A stretch of DNA of 64,000 nt from Paracrocinitomix mangrovi (GCF_019740355.2 NZ_CP091819.1:2232001-2296000), one strand, 5' to 3'; counted from the first letter of the stretch, positions 25,783-35,310 are shown. A program made the numbers and translations. The notes: generated by a model from the letters alone, not told the origin.

Positions 25783-27123
25783 ATGAGAAGAATACTAGCT
25801 TTAACAATAACTACCATTGTAACTTTTTTTACGAGCAATACGGCAAGCTCTCAAACTGCAGTTTGTTCGGGGTCATACACAACAGTAACAGCCAATTGTC
25901 AGAATTTTACAATTGGAAATGGAACTACAGGATACATTCAAGTTTGCTTGGACGCCAATAATTTCCCATCTGGTGGTGGGACTAACTGCAGTCCGGGTTG
26001 TGGATTTACCGGTGGAGGTTATCCTCCAAATATGTGGGTATATGATTCAGGAGGAAACATTATTGACAACTTCAATGCAGCCAATGCAGTAGGAGATTGT
26101 ATTACCGTTCCTGTAAATGATGGTGTAGCAACTATTTATGGATTGTGTTTGACCGCAGGAACTACCATTTCATGGGAGACAATTGATGCCTGTGGAAATA
26201 ACGTATGCTCTGGTTCACCTCCTCCTTGTTTCCCTCCAGGTTCATGCGATTGTGCTAACCCTTGTGGCGCAGCATGCGGATTTGCTACAACACCTACAGT
26301 GGCAGACGTAACTAGTGGATGTCCTCAATATGAATATGTCCCAGAACTAGGTCCTTCTACTACAAGCTCATCTTGTTATACTTTTACCGCAGCCAGTACA
26401 TCAGTTGACTTTGGTGTAATTGTTTCATCAAACTGTGTAGGTGGAAACGTAACAGCTTTTTCATGGGAAGTATACAATACTGGAAGTTGTGGTTCGCCAT
26501 TATATTCCGGAACACTGGCCAGTTTAACTATGAATCCACTTGTGATTGGAAATAGCTACACATTCTGTTATACTTTCACAACGCCTTCTTGTACACACAC
26601 AAGTCACTACCCCTATTTTGTAGGTGCAGAGCCACTTGAAGTGGAATTGAAAAAATTCAATGCAGAAGCTTTAGACAATGCTGTCATGCTAAGTTGGGAC
26701 GTTACTTCAGAATTTGAGAACGATTACTTTGTAATTGAAACTTCAACTGATGGTTTAAATTATCACGAAATAACATCTATAGAAGGTAATGGCAACAGTG
26801 AAACTAAAACTTCATACCTATACATGGATGAACGTGCATCTGAAGGAATGAATTACTACCAACTTATTGGTGTAAGTAAAGATGGTGATAGAGAATATTT
26901 GGGATTGGCTTATGCCAATTATTCACCGGTTGATAAATTTGAAGCAGTGAGTGCAGAAATTTTTAACTTAAGTGGAACTAAAATCATGACTTTAGACGCA
27001 AAAGGAGAAAACGTTAATAATTTGATTAATAACTCAGATTTGCAATCAGGTTTTTACATTGTTCAAATGATTGATGCAGTTGGAAATACCAGATCTTTTA
27101 AACATTATCAAAAGAGCAAATAA
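25783..27123 (+). CDS. Cys-rich secreted protein with T9SS-like C-terminus
   Basis: 446 aa with a signal peptide (residues 1-23). Residues ~25-280 contain many cysteines (for example CANPCGAACGF and NNVCSGSPPPC) and likely several disulfides. The following module (~283-380) is the common secretory LEVELKKFNAEALDN...YFVIETSTD...YYQLIGVS segment. The C-terminus has FNLSGTKI...LQSGFYIVQM, the body of a T9SS type A domain, but the usual YPNP is replaced. The protein is inferred to be surface-exposed. A terminator for this gene lies inside the convergent gene at 27152-27184. Confidence 0.75.
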   Translation: MRRILALTITTIVTFFTSNTASSQTAVCSGSYTTVTANCQNFTIGNGTTGYIQVCLDANNFPSGGGTNCSPGCGFTGGGYPPNMWVYDSGGNIIDNFNAANAVGDCITVPVNDGVATIYGLCLTAGTTISWETIDACGNNVCSGSPPPCFPPGSCDCANPCGAACGFATTPTVADVTSGCPQYEYVPELGPSTTSSSCYTFTAASTSVDFGVIVSSNCVGGNVTAFSWEVYNTGSCGSPLYSGTLASLTMNPLVIGNSYTFCYTFTTPSCTHTSHYPYFVGAEPLEVELKKFNAEALDNAVMLSWDVTSEFENDYFVIETSTDGLNYHEITSIEGNGNSETKTSYLYMDERASEGMNYYQLIGVSKDGDREYLGLAYANYSPVDKFEAVSAEIFNLSGTKIMTLDAKGENVNNLINNSDLQSGFYIVQMIDAVGNTRSFKHYQKSK

Positions 27124-27124
27124 T

Positions 27125-28132
27125 TTACCACTGATTTAATACAAGATTTTGAAGCAGCTTATTAATAAGCTGCTTTTCTTTTTCATGACCTATTTGCAAT
27201 AAAAAAGCATGGATTGTTGAAATTATAGTATTTCCTTCTTGCGGAACAAAAGCCCAACCTTTAATCTCATTTTGAGTAATTAATAAATTACCGTCCAAGA
27301 CTATTGCATGACTAAAAATTCTTCCGTTGTATCCATATCTTCTTCCCATTTCAAAAACTACATTAGAGTCAAACTTACTTGTTCTTGAAACCAAAGGACT
27401 ATTATCAATCAAATCAATTACACTGTCTTTTAGTGGAGATTTTAGCTTCAAATTAAATCTAACTGAATGTAGAAACTGACTAGGAGTTGTAATATCTGAA
27501 GCAGTACAATTTGCATCCACTCCAATTGATTTAAACATATCATTTACATCAATTGAATGATGAGTTCCTGCAACTTCATCTAAATGTCGAGAAACAACAT
27601 TACCTGATACCATTCTTTGGTGATTACCAATATCCTCAGATCTTCTTACCACCACCATATCTGCAGATTCTAAATTTTGTAAGAGATCTCCCCCAAACAA
27701 TCTCATTATGGCTGCCGAACCATGCATATTGCAAGATACAACATGAACAAACTTTTCATTTTTAATAAGCTCATTATTAAGTCCGGACATAAATGAAACA
27801 CCAAAGCCTTTTTCGCTTCCCTGAGCAGATGCTCCTATTAAATTTGGTAGCTTATCATAACGATCTTTATTTAAGAGGCCAACACCATTTGCAGCACATT
27901 CAAAAATGTAATTCACCTTAGGTAAAACATCTTCCGGGTTTGGATAGCTAACATCATCAGAACATACTTTTATTCCTTTTGCTTCAAGTAAATTAAGCTC
28001 TATACTTTGCCATGGTTGAATTTTTCTTTTGTATGCCCAAACTTCATCAATGCCAAAATCAACTTTATAATCCAACAATAAATTAGCTACAGTGGTTCCG
28101 ATATTTCCTAATCCATTAACTAAAACAATCAT
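27125..28132 (-). CDS. Archaeal-type (type II) glyceraldehyde-3-phosphate dehydrogenase-like protein
   Basis: 335 aa. N-terminal Rossmann pattern GLGNIGTTVA (8-17). The nucleophile region is SCNMHGSA with Cys134. A downstream block RRSEDIGN (163-170) followed by GTHHSIDV (189-196) matches the RR..D ... HH..DV pattern of archaeal class II GAPDH rather than the bacterial ASCTTN form. The family oxidises phosphorylated aldehydes with NAD(P). The neighbour is an initiating sugar transferase whose gene overlaps this start by 4 nt, so the true substrate may be a sugar-pathway aldehyde. No central glycolytic context is present. Confidence 0.7.
   Translation of the reverse strand: MIVLVNGLGNIGTTVANLLLDYKVDFGIDEVWAYKRKIQPWQSIELNLLEAKGIKVCSDDVSYPNPEDVLPKVNYIFECAANGVGLLNKDRYDKLPNLIGASAQGSEKGFGVSFMSGLNNELIKNEKFVHVVSCNMHGSAAIMRLFGGDLLQNLESADMVVVRRSEDIGNHQRMVSGNVVSRHLDEVAGTHHSIDVNDMFKSIGVDANCTASDITTPSQFLHSVRFNLKLKSPLKDSVIDLIDNSPLVSRTSKFDSNVVFEMGRRYGYNGRIFSHAIVLDGNLLITQNEIKGWAFVPQEGNTIISTIHAFLLQIGHEKEKQLINKLLQNLVLNQW
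27152..27184 (+). terminator. Terminator for the Cys-rich gene, embedded in the convergent GAPDH-like CDS
   Basis: A perfect 24-bp palindrome, AAGCAGCTTATT followed by its exact complement (27152-27175), precedes TTTTCTTTTT on the plus strand. It lies 29 nt after the plus-strand stop and encodes part of the C-terminus of the minus-strand protein. Confidence 0.7.
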
Positions 28133-28665
28133 TTGCTGTACAAGATTTTTTTCACTTTTTGTTTACCTAAAAATGGAACCAAAACAGATGATAATAATAT
28201 TTGAAAATTCAATTTGAGAGATTCATTCTTAATGTAATAATGATCCAAATACCAACTCATTTTTTTATCACAAACAGGAGACAATTGTGCCAAACCTATT
28301 ATTCCAGGCCTTAAATTCCATCTAACTGCATAATAATCGTCATTCCAACCAAGCCTGCTAATATCAGATTGAGTTAGGGGTCGAGGGCCAACCAAAAACA
28401 TCTGTGCTGACATGATATTTAATAATTGTGGTAATTCATCAATACCCGTTTTTCTCAAAACTTTACCAACCAATGTTACTTCATCATTTAACATAGATCT
28501 AAATTTAATAAGCTTGAAAGTCTTTTTATTTAGGCCCACTCTTTCCTGAACAAAAAACGGATTGTGAAAATCAGCTAAAAAGATTATTAAGGCTACCATT
28601 AAAAGAAATGGTAACAAAATTAGCAGGGCAACTAATGCCATTATTGAATTTGCAAGGGTTCGCAC
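28129..28665 (-). CDS. Initiating sugar transferase (bacterial sugar transferase, monotopic PGT)
   Basis: 178 aa. N-terminal hydrophobic helix (~8-31), then the family motifs VQERVGLNKKTFKLIKFRSM, TGIDELPQLLNIM, FLVGPRPL and RPGIIGLAQL. It is the short catalytic type that moves a phosphosugar from a nucleotide-sugar to a lipid carrier to begin glycan assembly. No polysaccharide-export or polymerase genes are near; only the GAPDH-like gene is coupled (4-nt overlap). The GTG at 28665 is the only good start, and TAAATTTA (minus strand, 28670-28677) lies 12 nt before it, again a leaderless arrangement. Confidence 0.87.
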   Translation of the reverse strand: MRTLANSIMALVALLILLPFLLMVALIIFLADFHNPFFVQERVGLNKKTFKLIKFRSMLNDEVTLVGKVLRKTGIDELPQLLNIMSAQMFLVGPRPLTQSDISRLGWNDDYYAVRWNLRPGIIGLAQLSPVCDKKMSWYLDHYYIKNESLKLNFQILLSSVLVPFLGKQKVKKILYSK

Positions 28666-28744
28666 ACAATAAATTTAACACCATTGATGAATTATCTTGT
28701 TGACAATCAACTAAAATTCAATGCACTTTATTATTTGCAGACTA

Positions 28745-29269
28745 TTAGCCATTATTCTTTTTAATATGCTTAAGGTTTTCATTCATGCGTTTTGCTATTT
28801 CATCATCATAGCCTAAAACGGCATTAGGAAAATGAGTTGATAGAAAATCAAAAATTCCTTTGACTCTTTTCTTTTTAATAGATATTGTGTGTAGTTGACC
28901 ATTATCAGCATATGCATAAATATAATGATCACTGCCTCCTCCCTTCACTGATGTAACATGCTCATATATCCAAATAAGATAACCTTTATTTCCTTCATTA
29001 ATCGCAGCTACAATTCCGTGCTTTCCATTTTTAATATCCATTGTGGATTTGATAGATTGAAACAAAATAAATCCACCTATTAAAATACAAATGGCGATTA
29101 ACACCCACAATACAATTAAACCTCCAACTCCTACCTCATCCATTTCACTATCTGCACCAGACAAAATCAACCAAAGCATAAACACCCCAAACAACAATAT
29201 AAAGGTTGCAATGATGGATTTTTTTGTGTTAGATTTTCCTAGAATCTTTTTAAAATCAGCTAATTCCAT
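28745..29269 (-). CDS. Two-TM membrane protein of unknown function
   Basis: 174 aa. Two transmembrane helices at ~18-37 and ~48-70 with both ends cytosolic by charge, then a soluble C-terminal domain (~75-174) with a beta-rich look (YLIWIYEHVTSVKGG, HYIYAYADNGQLHTISIKKK). No family is recognised. Monocistronic by spacing. Confidence 0.6.
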   Translation of the reverse strand: MELADFKKILGKSNTKKSIIATFILLFGVFMLWLILSGADSEMDEVGVGGLIVLWVLIAICILIGGFILFQSIKSTMDIKNGKHGIVAAINEGNKGYLIWIYEHVTSVKGGGSDHYIYAYADNGQLHTISIKKKRVKGIFDFLSTHFPNAVLGYDDEIAKRMNENLKHIKKNNG

Positions 29270-29411
29270 AGTCGTTATTTGATTTCAATTTAGAATATTT
29301 TTCCCAAATATCTTTTTGCATTATTCGCAAATAATTGTAGTTATCTGCAAAATTCAATTCTCATATTGGCTTTTATCACCATAATTTTGGTTCAATCAAA
29401 AAACTAAAAAA

Positions 29412-29525
29412 ATGAAAAAGCATCAATATTCATCTTTAAAGAGAGCAGAGCTTATTGCCTGGTTTCTTTTTCTATGTGTTGGGGTCATGTATATCATATT
29501 GGCATTAGTAATTCAAAATTTTTAG
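29412..29525 (+). CDS. 37-aa single-pass membrane microprotein
   Basis: ATG at 29412, preceded by an A-rich tract, stop TAG at 29523-29525. A short basic N-terminus (MKKHQYSSLKR) is followed by one hydrophobic helix (~13-35, LIAWFLFLCVGVMYIILALV). The next gene begins 3 nt after the stop, so the two form an operon. No similarity is recognised. Confidence 0.45.
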   Translation: MKKHQYSSLKRAELIAWFLFLCVGVMYIILALVIQNF

Positions 29526-29528
29526 ACT

Positions 29529-29864
29529 ATGGAACTGAATAAAACAGAAGCAAACATTTTAAAGAACATTGGTTTAAGCATAGAAAATGGTTGCGTAGAG
29601 ATTACAGATATCTTAAAGAAAAGAAAACATCAACTTGCTCTTTCAGAGATTGGCAAGATTCGGATAAAAATTAACTGTTGGTTTGGGCAAAGGTTGATCC
29701 AAAAATTCAAACCTACATGTAAAAGAAGTAAAGCAAGAATTTACAAAATGACCATTATAAGCTGGGATACAGAAAAGTTGAAGGTTTTAATTAAGGTAAG
29801 TAATCCAAAAATGTACAAAGAGGTTTTAAATAAACTCAACATTTATTTTTACCATGCATCTTAA
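29529..29864 (+). CDS. Small basic protein of unknown function
   Basis: 111 aa, Lys- and Ile-rich, with no signal peptide or membrane helix. The middle (KFKPTCKRSKARIYK) is strongly basic, which would suit nucleic-acid binding, but this is inference only. It starts 3 nt after the 37-aa microprotein and its stop codon overlaps the stop of the convergent outer-membrane gene by 4 nt. Confidence 0.5.
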   Translation: MELNKTEANILKNIGLSIENGCVEITDILKKRKHQLALSEIGKIRIKINCWFGQRLIQKFKPTCKRSKARIYKMTIISWDTEKLKVLIKVSNPKMYKEVLNKLNIYFYHAS

Positions 29865-30604
29865 AACCAACCGATACTAATTCCGGCACCAAATAGTTGA
29901 AGTTTACTACTTTGATCATGATTGAACAAGAAGGCCATATCATAGTAACCAAATAGCATGATATTGTCTACACCAATTCTGATTGTAGGACCATAATGCA
30001 GGTGATTGATATCAGGAAAATTGAACTCTTTGTATTCAGCTCCTTCAATTCTATGTTTGTGATAATATTCAAACATATAACCTGCTTTGAAACCCGGATA
30101 AAATTTAAATTTTCCTCTTTCTCTGGCCGCTCTGAATCTCAATTCAAATGGAACTTCAACAAAGTTAAAAACAGATCTATTGATCCATCTTTTTGGACCG
30201 GTATACGGATTTAGCTGAGTATAATAGGTATTGTCGATATTCACAAAATCTAAGGAACCATTTGACCTAATATTAAAGTGGCTATAGCCTAAACCTATTC
30301 CCATACCAACGCGTCCCTTTTTTTCAAAAGGCACATCAAACATCAAGTTAATAGCATGTCCTATAGCGTAGAATTTAGTTTTAACACCATTGGTTTCCCC
30401 TATCCATGAATTCCAGAAAAAGTCAGTATTGAAACGATCAAATTTATCTGCGCGCTCAGGTGGAGGCGCCCAAATTCCGCTATACATTCGCATTATTCCG
30501 GGTTTACGCGTTTCAAAAGGATGACGTCTATCCTTTTTCTTATCTTGCGCAAAAAGTGGAGCTACTAATAAGCAGAGGATCAATATGGAAATAATTTTTT
30601 TCAA
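29861..30604 (-). CDS. Outer-membrane beta-barrel protein
   Basis: 247 aa with a signal peptide (residues 1-19, APLFAQ). Repeated amphipathic strands follow (GMGIGLGYSHFNIRS, FVEVPFELRFRAA, YGPTIRIGVDN, LFGAGISIGWF), and the chain ends in Phe, the barrel insertion signal. The start overlaps the galE stop by 4 nt, so the two are translationally coupled. The barrel type is the small OMP_b-brl class; cargo is unknown. Confidence 0.75.
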   Translation of the reverse strand: MKKIISILILCLLVAPLFAQDKKKDRRHPFETRKPGIMRMYSGIWAPPPERADKFDRFNTDFFWNSWIGETNGVKTKFYAIGHAINLMFDVPFEKKGRVGMGIGLGYSHFNIRSNGSLDFVNIDNTYYTQLNPYTGPKRWINRSVFNFVEVPFELRFRAARERGKFKFYPGFKAGYMFEYYHKHRIEGAEYKEFNFPDINHLHYGPTIRIGVDNIMLFGYYDMAFLFNHDQSSKLQLFGAGISIGWF

Positions 30605-31626
30605 GCTTCTATGTTTTGCTCCCAGTTCCAGGAATGCTTTAGGGCATCAGCCATTGTGTATTTGCAATGCCAGTTTAACACATTATTTGCTTTGGCAGCA
30701 TTGGCCCAAATTTGTTCTACATCACCCGGCCTGCGATCACCAATTTGGTAATTCACTTTCACCTGGTTCACATTCTCAAAAGTATGTATAATTTCTAAGA
30801 CAGAACTTCCTTTTCCTGTACCCAAATTAAAAGGCTCACATACTGATGAACTTTGCTTAGCCAACCAATTCAATGCCTTTACATGAGCATCAGCTAAATC
30901 AACCACATGAATATAATCTCTAATACAGGTTCCGTCAGCAGTGTTATAATCATCACCAAAAACAGTTAATTTTTCTCTTATGCCTTTCACTGTTTGCGTG
31001 ATGTAAGGAACAAGATTATTAGGAATCCCCTGTGGAAGCTCACCAATTTTCCCTGAAGGATGAGCGCCAATAGGATTAAAATACCTCAACAGGCAAATTT
31101 TTAATGCTTGACCCGATTGCACTGCAAATTGAGCTAATTGCTCACATGCAATCTTAGTAGCACCATAAGGTGACTCTGCTTTTTGGATTGGAGTATGTTC
31201 ATCTACAATGGGATTATCAGGTTCACCATAAACCGTACAAGAAGAAGAAAACACCAATTGTTCTACATTGAATTTCTTCATGGCATTGAGCACAACACAC
31301 ATTGAAGTGATATTGTTTTCATAGTACATAACCGGTTCAGCAACTGATTCACCAACTGCCTTGTAAGCTGCGAAATGAATTACACCAACTATTCCTTTAT
31401 TATCAGCAAAAACTTTATCTATATCTGTTTGGGAGGTACAATCAACAGTATAAACTTTGAGTGATTGATTGGTAATGTCATTCAACCGATCAATGATCCA
31501 TTCTTTTGAATTTCTAAAATCATCTATGATAATTGGTTCATATCCTGCATTAACAAGTTCTACTACAGTGTGAGAACCAATATATCCAGCACCTCCGGTT
31601 ACAACAATTTGGTTATTTGCGCTCAT
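30601..31626 (-). CDS. galE: UDP-glucose 4-epimerase
   Basis: 341 aa, normal length. NAD-binding GGAGYIGSH at 11-19, the SSSC stretch at 127-130 and the catalytic Tyr154...Lys158 pair in SPYGATK. Further landmarks are FNPIGAHPSG, the GTCIRDYIHVVDLADAHV region, and LGTGKGSSV. It interconverts UDP-glucose and UDP-galactose for envelope glycans. It is coupled (4-nt overlap) to a small outer-membrane protein gene. A further UDP-GlcNAc epimerase activity cannot be excluded from sequence alone. Confidence 0.95.
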   Translation of the reverse strand: MSANNQIVVTGGAGYIGSHTVVELVNAGYEPIIIDDFRNSKEWIIDRLNDITNQSLKVYTVDCTSQTDIDKVFADNKGIVGVIHFAAYKAVGESVAEPVMYYENNITSMCVVLNAMKKFNVEQLVFSSSCTVYGEPDNPIVDEHTPIQKAESPYGATKIACEQLAQFAVQSGQALKICLLRYFNPIGAHPSGKIGELPQGIPNNLVPYITQTVKGIREKLTVFGDDYNTADGTCIRDYIHVVDLADAHVKALNWLAKQSSSVCEPFNLGTGKGSSVLEIIHTFENVNQVKVNYQIGDRRPGDVEQIWANAAKANNVLNWHCKYTMADALKHSWNWEQNIEA

Positions 31627-31671
31627 ATTTCACGTAAAAATAAGAAATGAGCTCAAATAGTAATAAATGCA

Positions 31672-34600
31672 CTACTGATTTAATATTGCACTTAAGTTGG
31701 ATGATCTGAGTATTGCATTGTCTTTATAGAACATCACTGATAATTCAAGATGATTTTTTAGATTATCAATTTTGTCTTCTGTGAATTGAAATGAATTAGG
31801 GTCAATACAGAAATCACCAATAAAATTCAATCCACTTAAATCACCCTGCAGCCATCTTCCCTGTCTTTGACCTTTTTCATAAAGTCCGGTTTCATATAAT
31901 CCTCCATCTCTATCATAAAACTTCCACACACCAGTAGCCAAGCCATCCTTCACCTCTCCTTCTGCTTGTAAAACACCGGTTTCATAGAAATACTGCACCT
32001 TTCTTGATGGATACTTTTCACCTGTTGACAGATCTTCTAAAATTACCATTTGACGTGTTTCATAATGATCTGCAAACTCACAGTTATACTTTGAAAACAC
32101 ATCTGTTATTGCCGCTTTATAAACAGCCGCCCCGTTTTCATATTTAGTATAAATTCCATAGGTTGCTATCTCTCCCATTCCAGCTATTTCCATTGTATCC
32201 TCAACGTAATCCACCGTAAAAGTCAAATTGCCTTCGGGTTGATAAAACTCCCAAACTCCAAATTTCTCAAAACTATTTTGTCGTTTGATTTTAATGGTTT
32301 TCATCACTCCTTTTGACCTCAAACTGCCATCTGCATAAAATCCTTTGAAATCAACCTCCACCTTCTTAAATGATTTCATTATACTGTCTCGGAATACAGG
32401 CTTAGGCATCAAATAACTTGGATCATAAATTTGTGCCACTACTCCAATAGATCTTACTATTGTAGTATCATAAGTTACTTCGGCAATTTTAAAATCCTTG
32501 TTGTAAAGTACTTCTTTTACAACTAAACCGTTCTCCAAGTATTGATCTACAGATTTCAAAGCATCATATAAGTTCACTTTTATTTTACCTGTGTAAAATC
32601 CGTTCTCAAATCTTCCGGTATCTGATTTAAAAATGTAATCTCCATCAAACACACCATCCTTAAAATGGAAAGTATATTTTTCAAATTTGGCAGAGTCAAC
32701 TTCTCTTTGATCTATTATTTTATAGAGTTCACCTTCTTTATATTTAAACACAACTTCTGAGTTGTTTTTCCCATTTTGATGGTAGGATAACCAAAGATTC
32801 ATTTTGAAATTGTCGTAGTACGAACCATAACCTCCACGGCCGTGGAATCTTCTGTTATAATAATCTGGAAAAATAGGAAACCCAGTGCTGTAGTTCCATC
32901 TCAACTCATAAGGTTTACCATCAACATACTTGTGAATTGATTTTTCATCCCCAATTTCATTGTACCTTCTTATTTGAGATACCGCACCATTTTCATAAGT
33001 AACTGAGGTTTCAACAAAGTGCTTTTCAGGGATTTTAACCTTCTCTAACTTTACCTTACCGTTGCTTTTGGTTTTTCTATTATAGATATTGAATTTTGGC
33101 GACCAGTAATATATTTTACCCGTCCCAACAGGTTTTCCTTTTTCATAAGTTATCTCAACCAACAGTACTTTTTTGTTGTTATAGTATTTCCAAACTCCTT
33201 CTCTATAACCATCCACAAATTCCCCTTCTACTTTTACAATTTGATGATCCTTAAAATAATCCTGATCAATAAAAGGAATTCCTTCATATAAATCAGGCAT
33301 TAAATCGAAACGATCCATTTGATACATGACGCCAAAACCATCCAACATTTTATGATAGTAGATTCCTCTGTCAGACATTGGCAAAACAAACTTGTTCTTC
33401 TTTTTCTTGTGTTTGAATTTTGTTTTATCGTATTTAAAACTAACATCTACTTCCCCAGTGATTGGAGCATTTTCAAACATATACTGGGTGCTTTCCATTG
33501 TAAACTGACCATTTTCAATACTGTTCATATTTCTAAAAGAAAGGGTATCTCTCAAATTAATAAACATGGTGTTTGCCAATTTTTGATTTCTGAAATGAGG
33601 TACGTAAACATTGTTGTTTCCTAAGCCTGAACTGGATGGAAGTTTGCTTCTTGGAGTTTCTACTACTAAATCGTACTGATTTTCTTTGTAATTGGTAGTA
33701 AAAGATTGTGAAACCCTAAAATCTTCATATTGAAAAGTGGTTTTTGCTTTACCATAAGTAAATGTGCTATCAAACTGCTCAGTATACATCAGCTGAAAAG
33801 GGTAATAGGACTTATAGTTATAAGAATATCTTTCGTAATGGGTTCTAGTAAAATTTTGAGGATCGTATACTGTTTCTGTGATCAATCCATTATTGTAACT
33901 ACCGTCATGTCTCAATACCATTACCAATGGTTCGCCATCCTCTTTAAACGTTCCCCAGTTTTTAGAATAATCGAAATACTGATAATAACTTGAATATCTC
34001 TTATCAAAAGCAGAGGTTAATTCATAACCTTTGTACCTAATAAAATACTCAGGATTTGGTTCGTAAGGCGTATTGTATTCATCCCTTCTTATGTGATCAA
34101 CTTTCCCACTCTTTTTATAGTATTCATATACGTACTCTGAATTAACCGTATCAACCCAATAATAGTAAGACGGATTTCCGTTTTCCCAGTATAAGGTATC
34201 AAACTGGAGCACGTCATTTTCATCTACATAATATGAAAATAGCTTTTTACCATTTGCATGAAAAAACTCTCCTTTACTAGCAACATGTATATCTCCACTG
34301 TAGTTTTTATACCGGTTATTCAATAAACTTCTACCGATATATTTATCAGTATAAATTCCGTTCGCTTCAGGAACATGAAAAGATTTTCGTTTATACCAGT
34401 AAACACCAGTTTTCCAAATACTTAAATTAGAAATATCTGCTTCTTTGTGAATCTCCATTGTTTCACTTGCAATCAAAATTCCTTTATTACTGTACTGTTT
34501 CCAAACACCAACCGGATCTCCATTTTTATAGAATTTAATTCTTACCAGCTGATCATCCCTAAAATATTTGGTAGTATTATGCCTGTCATTGTCTTTTGAA

Positions 34601-35310
34601 CTGTACTCATTAACTACTCTTGATACATACTTTTTCTTGGTTCTTAGTTCACTTTTGTACTTAATTAAACCATTCTCATATACAAGACTATCAATAGATT
34701 TTCCGGGTTTTTTAACATCCGTTCTTAATTTTAATCCATGTAATACACCCTCTTTATAGTTTTCCTCAACGCCACGGTGCTGGTACAACCATTTACCTTC
34801 TTTCAAGTTATTTACAAACTGTCCTTTTACAATCGTATCACCAGCAGGAGATAAAAAACGAATGGGACCGTTTAAGTTTTGATCTTTTATTGTAAATACC
34901 GCATATGGAACAATTGAATCGTTGAAATGATTGACCATATCCCAATCTATTTTTCGTTCCTCATACATCCAGGTTTTGCGATTTAAAAAGGTACGCGGAA
35001 CTCTCAAAATTTGATAATACTCACCATCAGGTAAATTGTGCAGTGGAATTATTACATCTTCTAAAGGCAAAGTACTTAACCTTCCATTATTGGTTAAAAT
35101 GGAAAACTGATAGCCTTTTTCTATTTTATAATATTCAAAGGCCTGATAGTTTCTTGTTCTATGGTTATCATTCTTGCTTTTGTAGATATCACCTTCTTTT
35201 TCATAAGGATATATTTTATACCATTTTCCGTGATGTAAAACAGAATCAACTTCAATACTAAATGCGCACAATGAAATAAACAGTGAGAGTAGCAGGACAG
35301 AAATTTTCAT
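31672..35310 (-). CDS. Giant secreted MORN/YwqK-repeat protein
   Basis: 1212 aa with a signal peptide (residues 1-18). Many ~23-residue MORN-like units of the G.W..Y...G....E..Y.NG type are spread along it, mostly in residues ~150-260, 350-520, 700-800, and 1010-1160 (for example GVWKYYNNKKVLLVEITYE and GVWKFYDRDGGLYETGLYE). Intervening segments are diverged. No T9SS tail, lipobox or membrane helix beyond the signal. It belongs with the other two MORN proteins of this window. Function unknown; an extracytoplasmic structural role is inferred. Confidence 0.75.
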   Translation of the reverse strand: MKISVLLLSLFISLCAFSIEVDSVLHHGKWYKIYPYEKEGDIYKSKNDNHRTRNYQAFEYYKIEKGYQFSILTNNGRLSTLPLEDVIIPLHNLPDGEYYQILRVPRTFLNRKTWMYEERKIDWDMVNHFNDSIVPYAVFTIKDQNLNGPIRFLSPAGDTIVKGQFVNNLKEGKWLYQHRGVEENYKEGVLHGLKLRTDVKKPGKSIDSLVYENGLIKYKSELRTKKKYVSRVVNEYSSKDNDRHNTTKYFRDDQLVRIKFYKNGDPVGVWKQYSNKGILIASETMEIHKEADISNLSIWKTGVYWYKRKSFHVPEANGIYTDKYIGRSLLNNRYKNYSGDIHVASKGEFFHANGKKLFSYYVDENDVLQFDTLYWENGNPSYYYWVDTVNSEYVYEYYKKSGKVDHIRRDEYNTPYEPNPEYFIRYKGYELTSAFDKRYSSYYQYFDYSKNWGTFKEDGEPLVMVLRHDGSYNNGLITETVYDPQNFTRTHYERYSYNYKSYYPFQLMYTEQFDSTFTYGKAKTTFQYEDFRVSQSFTTNYKENQYDLVVETPRSKLPSSSGLGNNNVYVPHFRNQKLANTMFINLRDTLSFRNMNSIENGQFTMESTQYMFENAPITGEVDVSFKYDKTKFKHKKKKNKFVLPMSDRGIYYHKMLDGFGVMYQMDRFDLMPDLYEGIPFIDQDYFKDHQIVKVEGEFVDGYREGVWKYYNNKKVLLVEITYEKGKPVGTGKIYYWSPKFNIYNRKTKSNGKVKLEKVKIPEKHFVETSVTYENGAVSQIRRYNEIGDEKSIHKYVDGKPYELRWNYSTGFPIFPDYYNRRFHGRGGYGSYYDNFKMNLWLSYHQNGKNNSEVVFKYKEGELYKIIDQREVDSAKFEKYTFHFKDGVFDGDYIFKSDTGRFENGFYTGKIKVNLYDALKSVDQYLENGLVVKEVLYNKDFKIAEVTYDTTIVRSIGVVAQIYDPSYLMPKPVFRDSIMKSFKKVEVDFKGFYADGSLRSKGVMKTIKIKRQNSFEKFGVWEFYQPEGNLTFTVDYVEDTMEIAGMGEIATYGIYTKYENGAAVYKAAITDVFSKYNCEFADHYETRQMVILEDLSTGEKYPSRKVQYFYETGVLQAEGEVKDGLATGVWKFYDRDGGLYETGLYEKGQRQGRWLQGDLSGLNFIGDFCIDPNSFQFTEDKIDNLKNHLELSVMFYKDNAILRSSNLSAILNQ

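Noticed and set aside
27125-28665. Horizontal transfer of the GAPDH-like gene from archaea
   Set aside because: The motif resembles archaeal GAPDH, but local base composition looks like its neighbours by eye, and no phylogeny was possible.
33319-33993. Two antisense open frames of 87-101 codons within the giant MORN gene
   Set aside because: Same reason: shadows of a repetitive coding strand, with poor protein composition.
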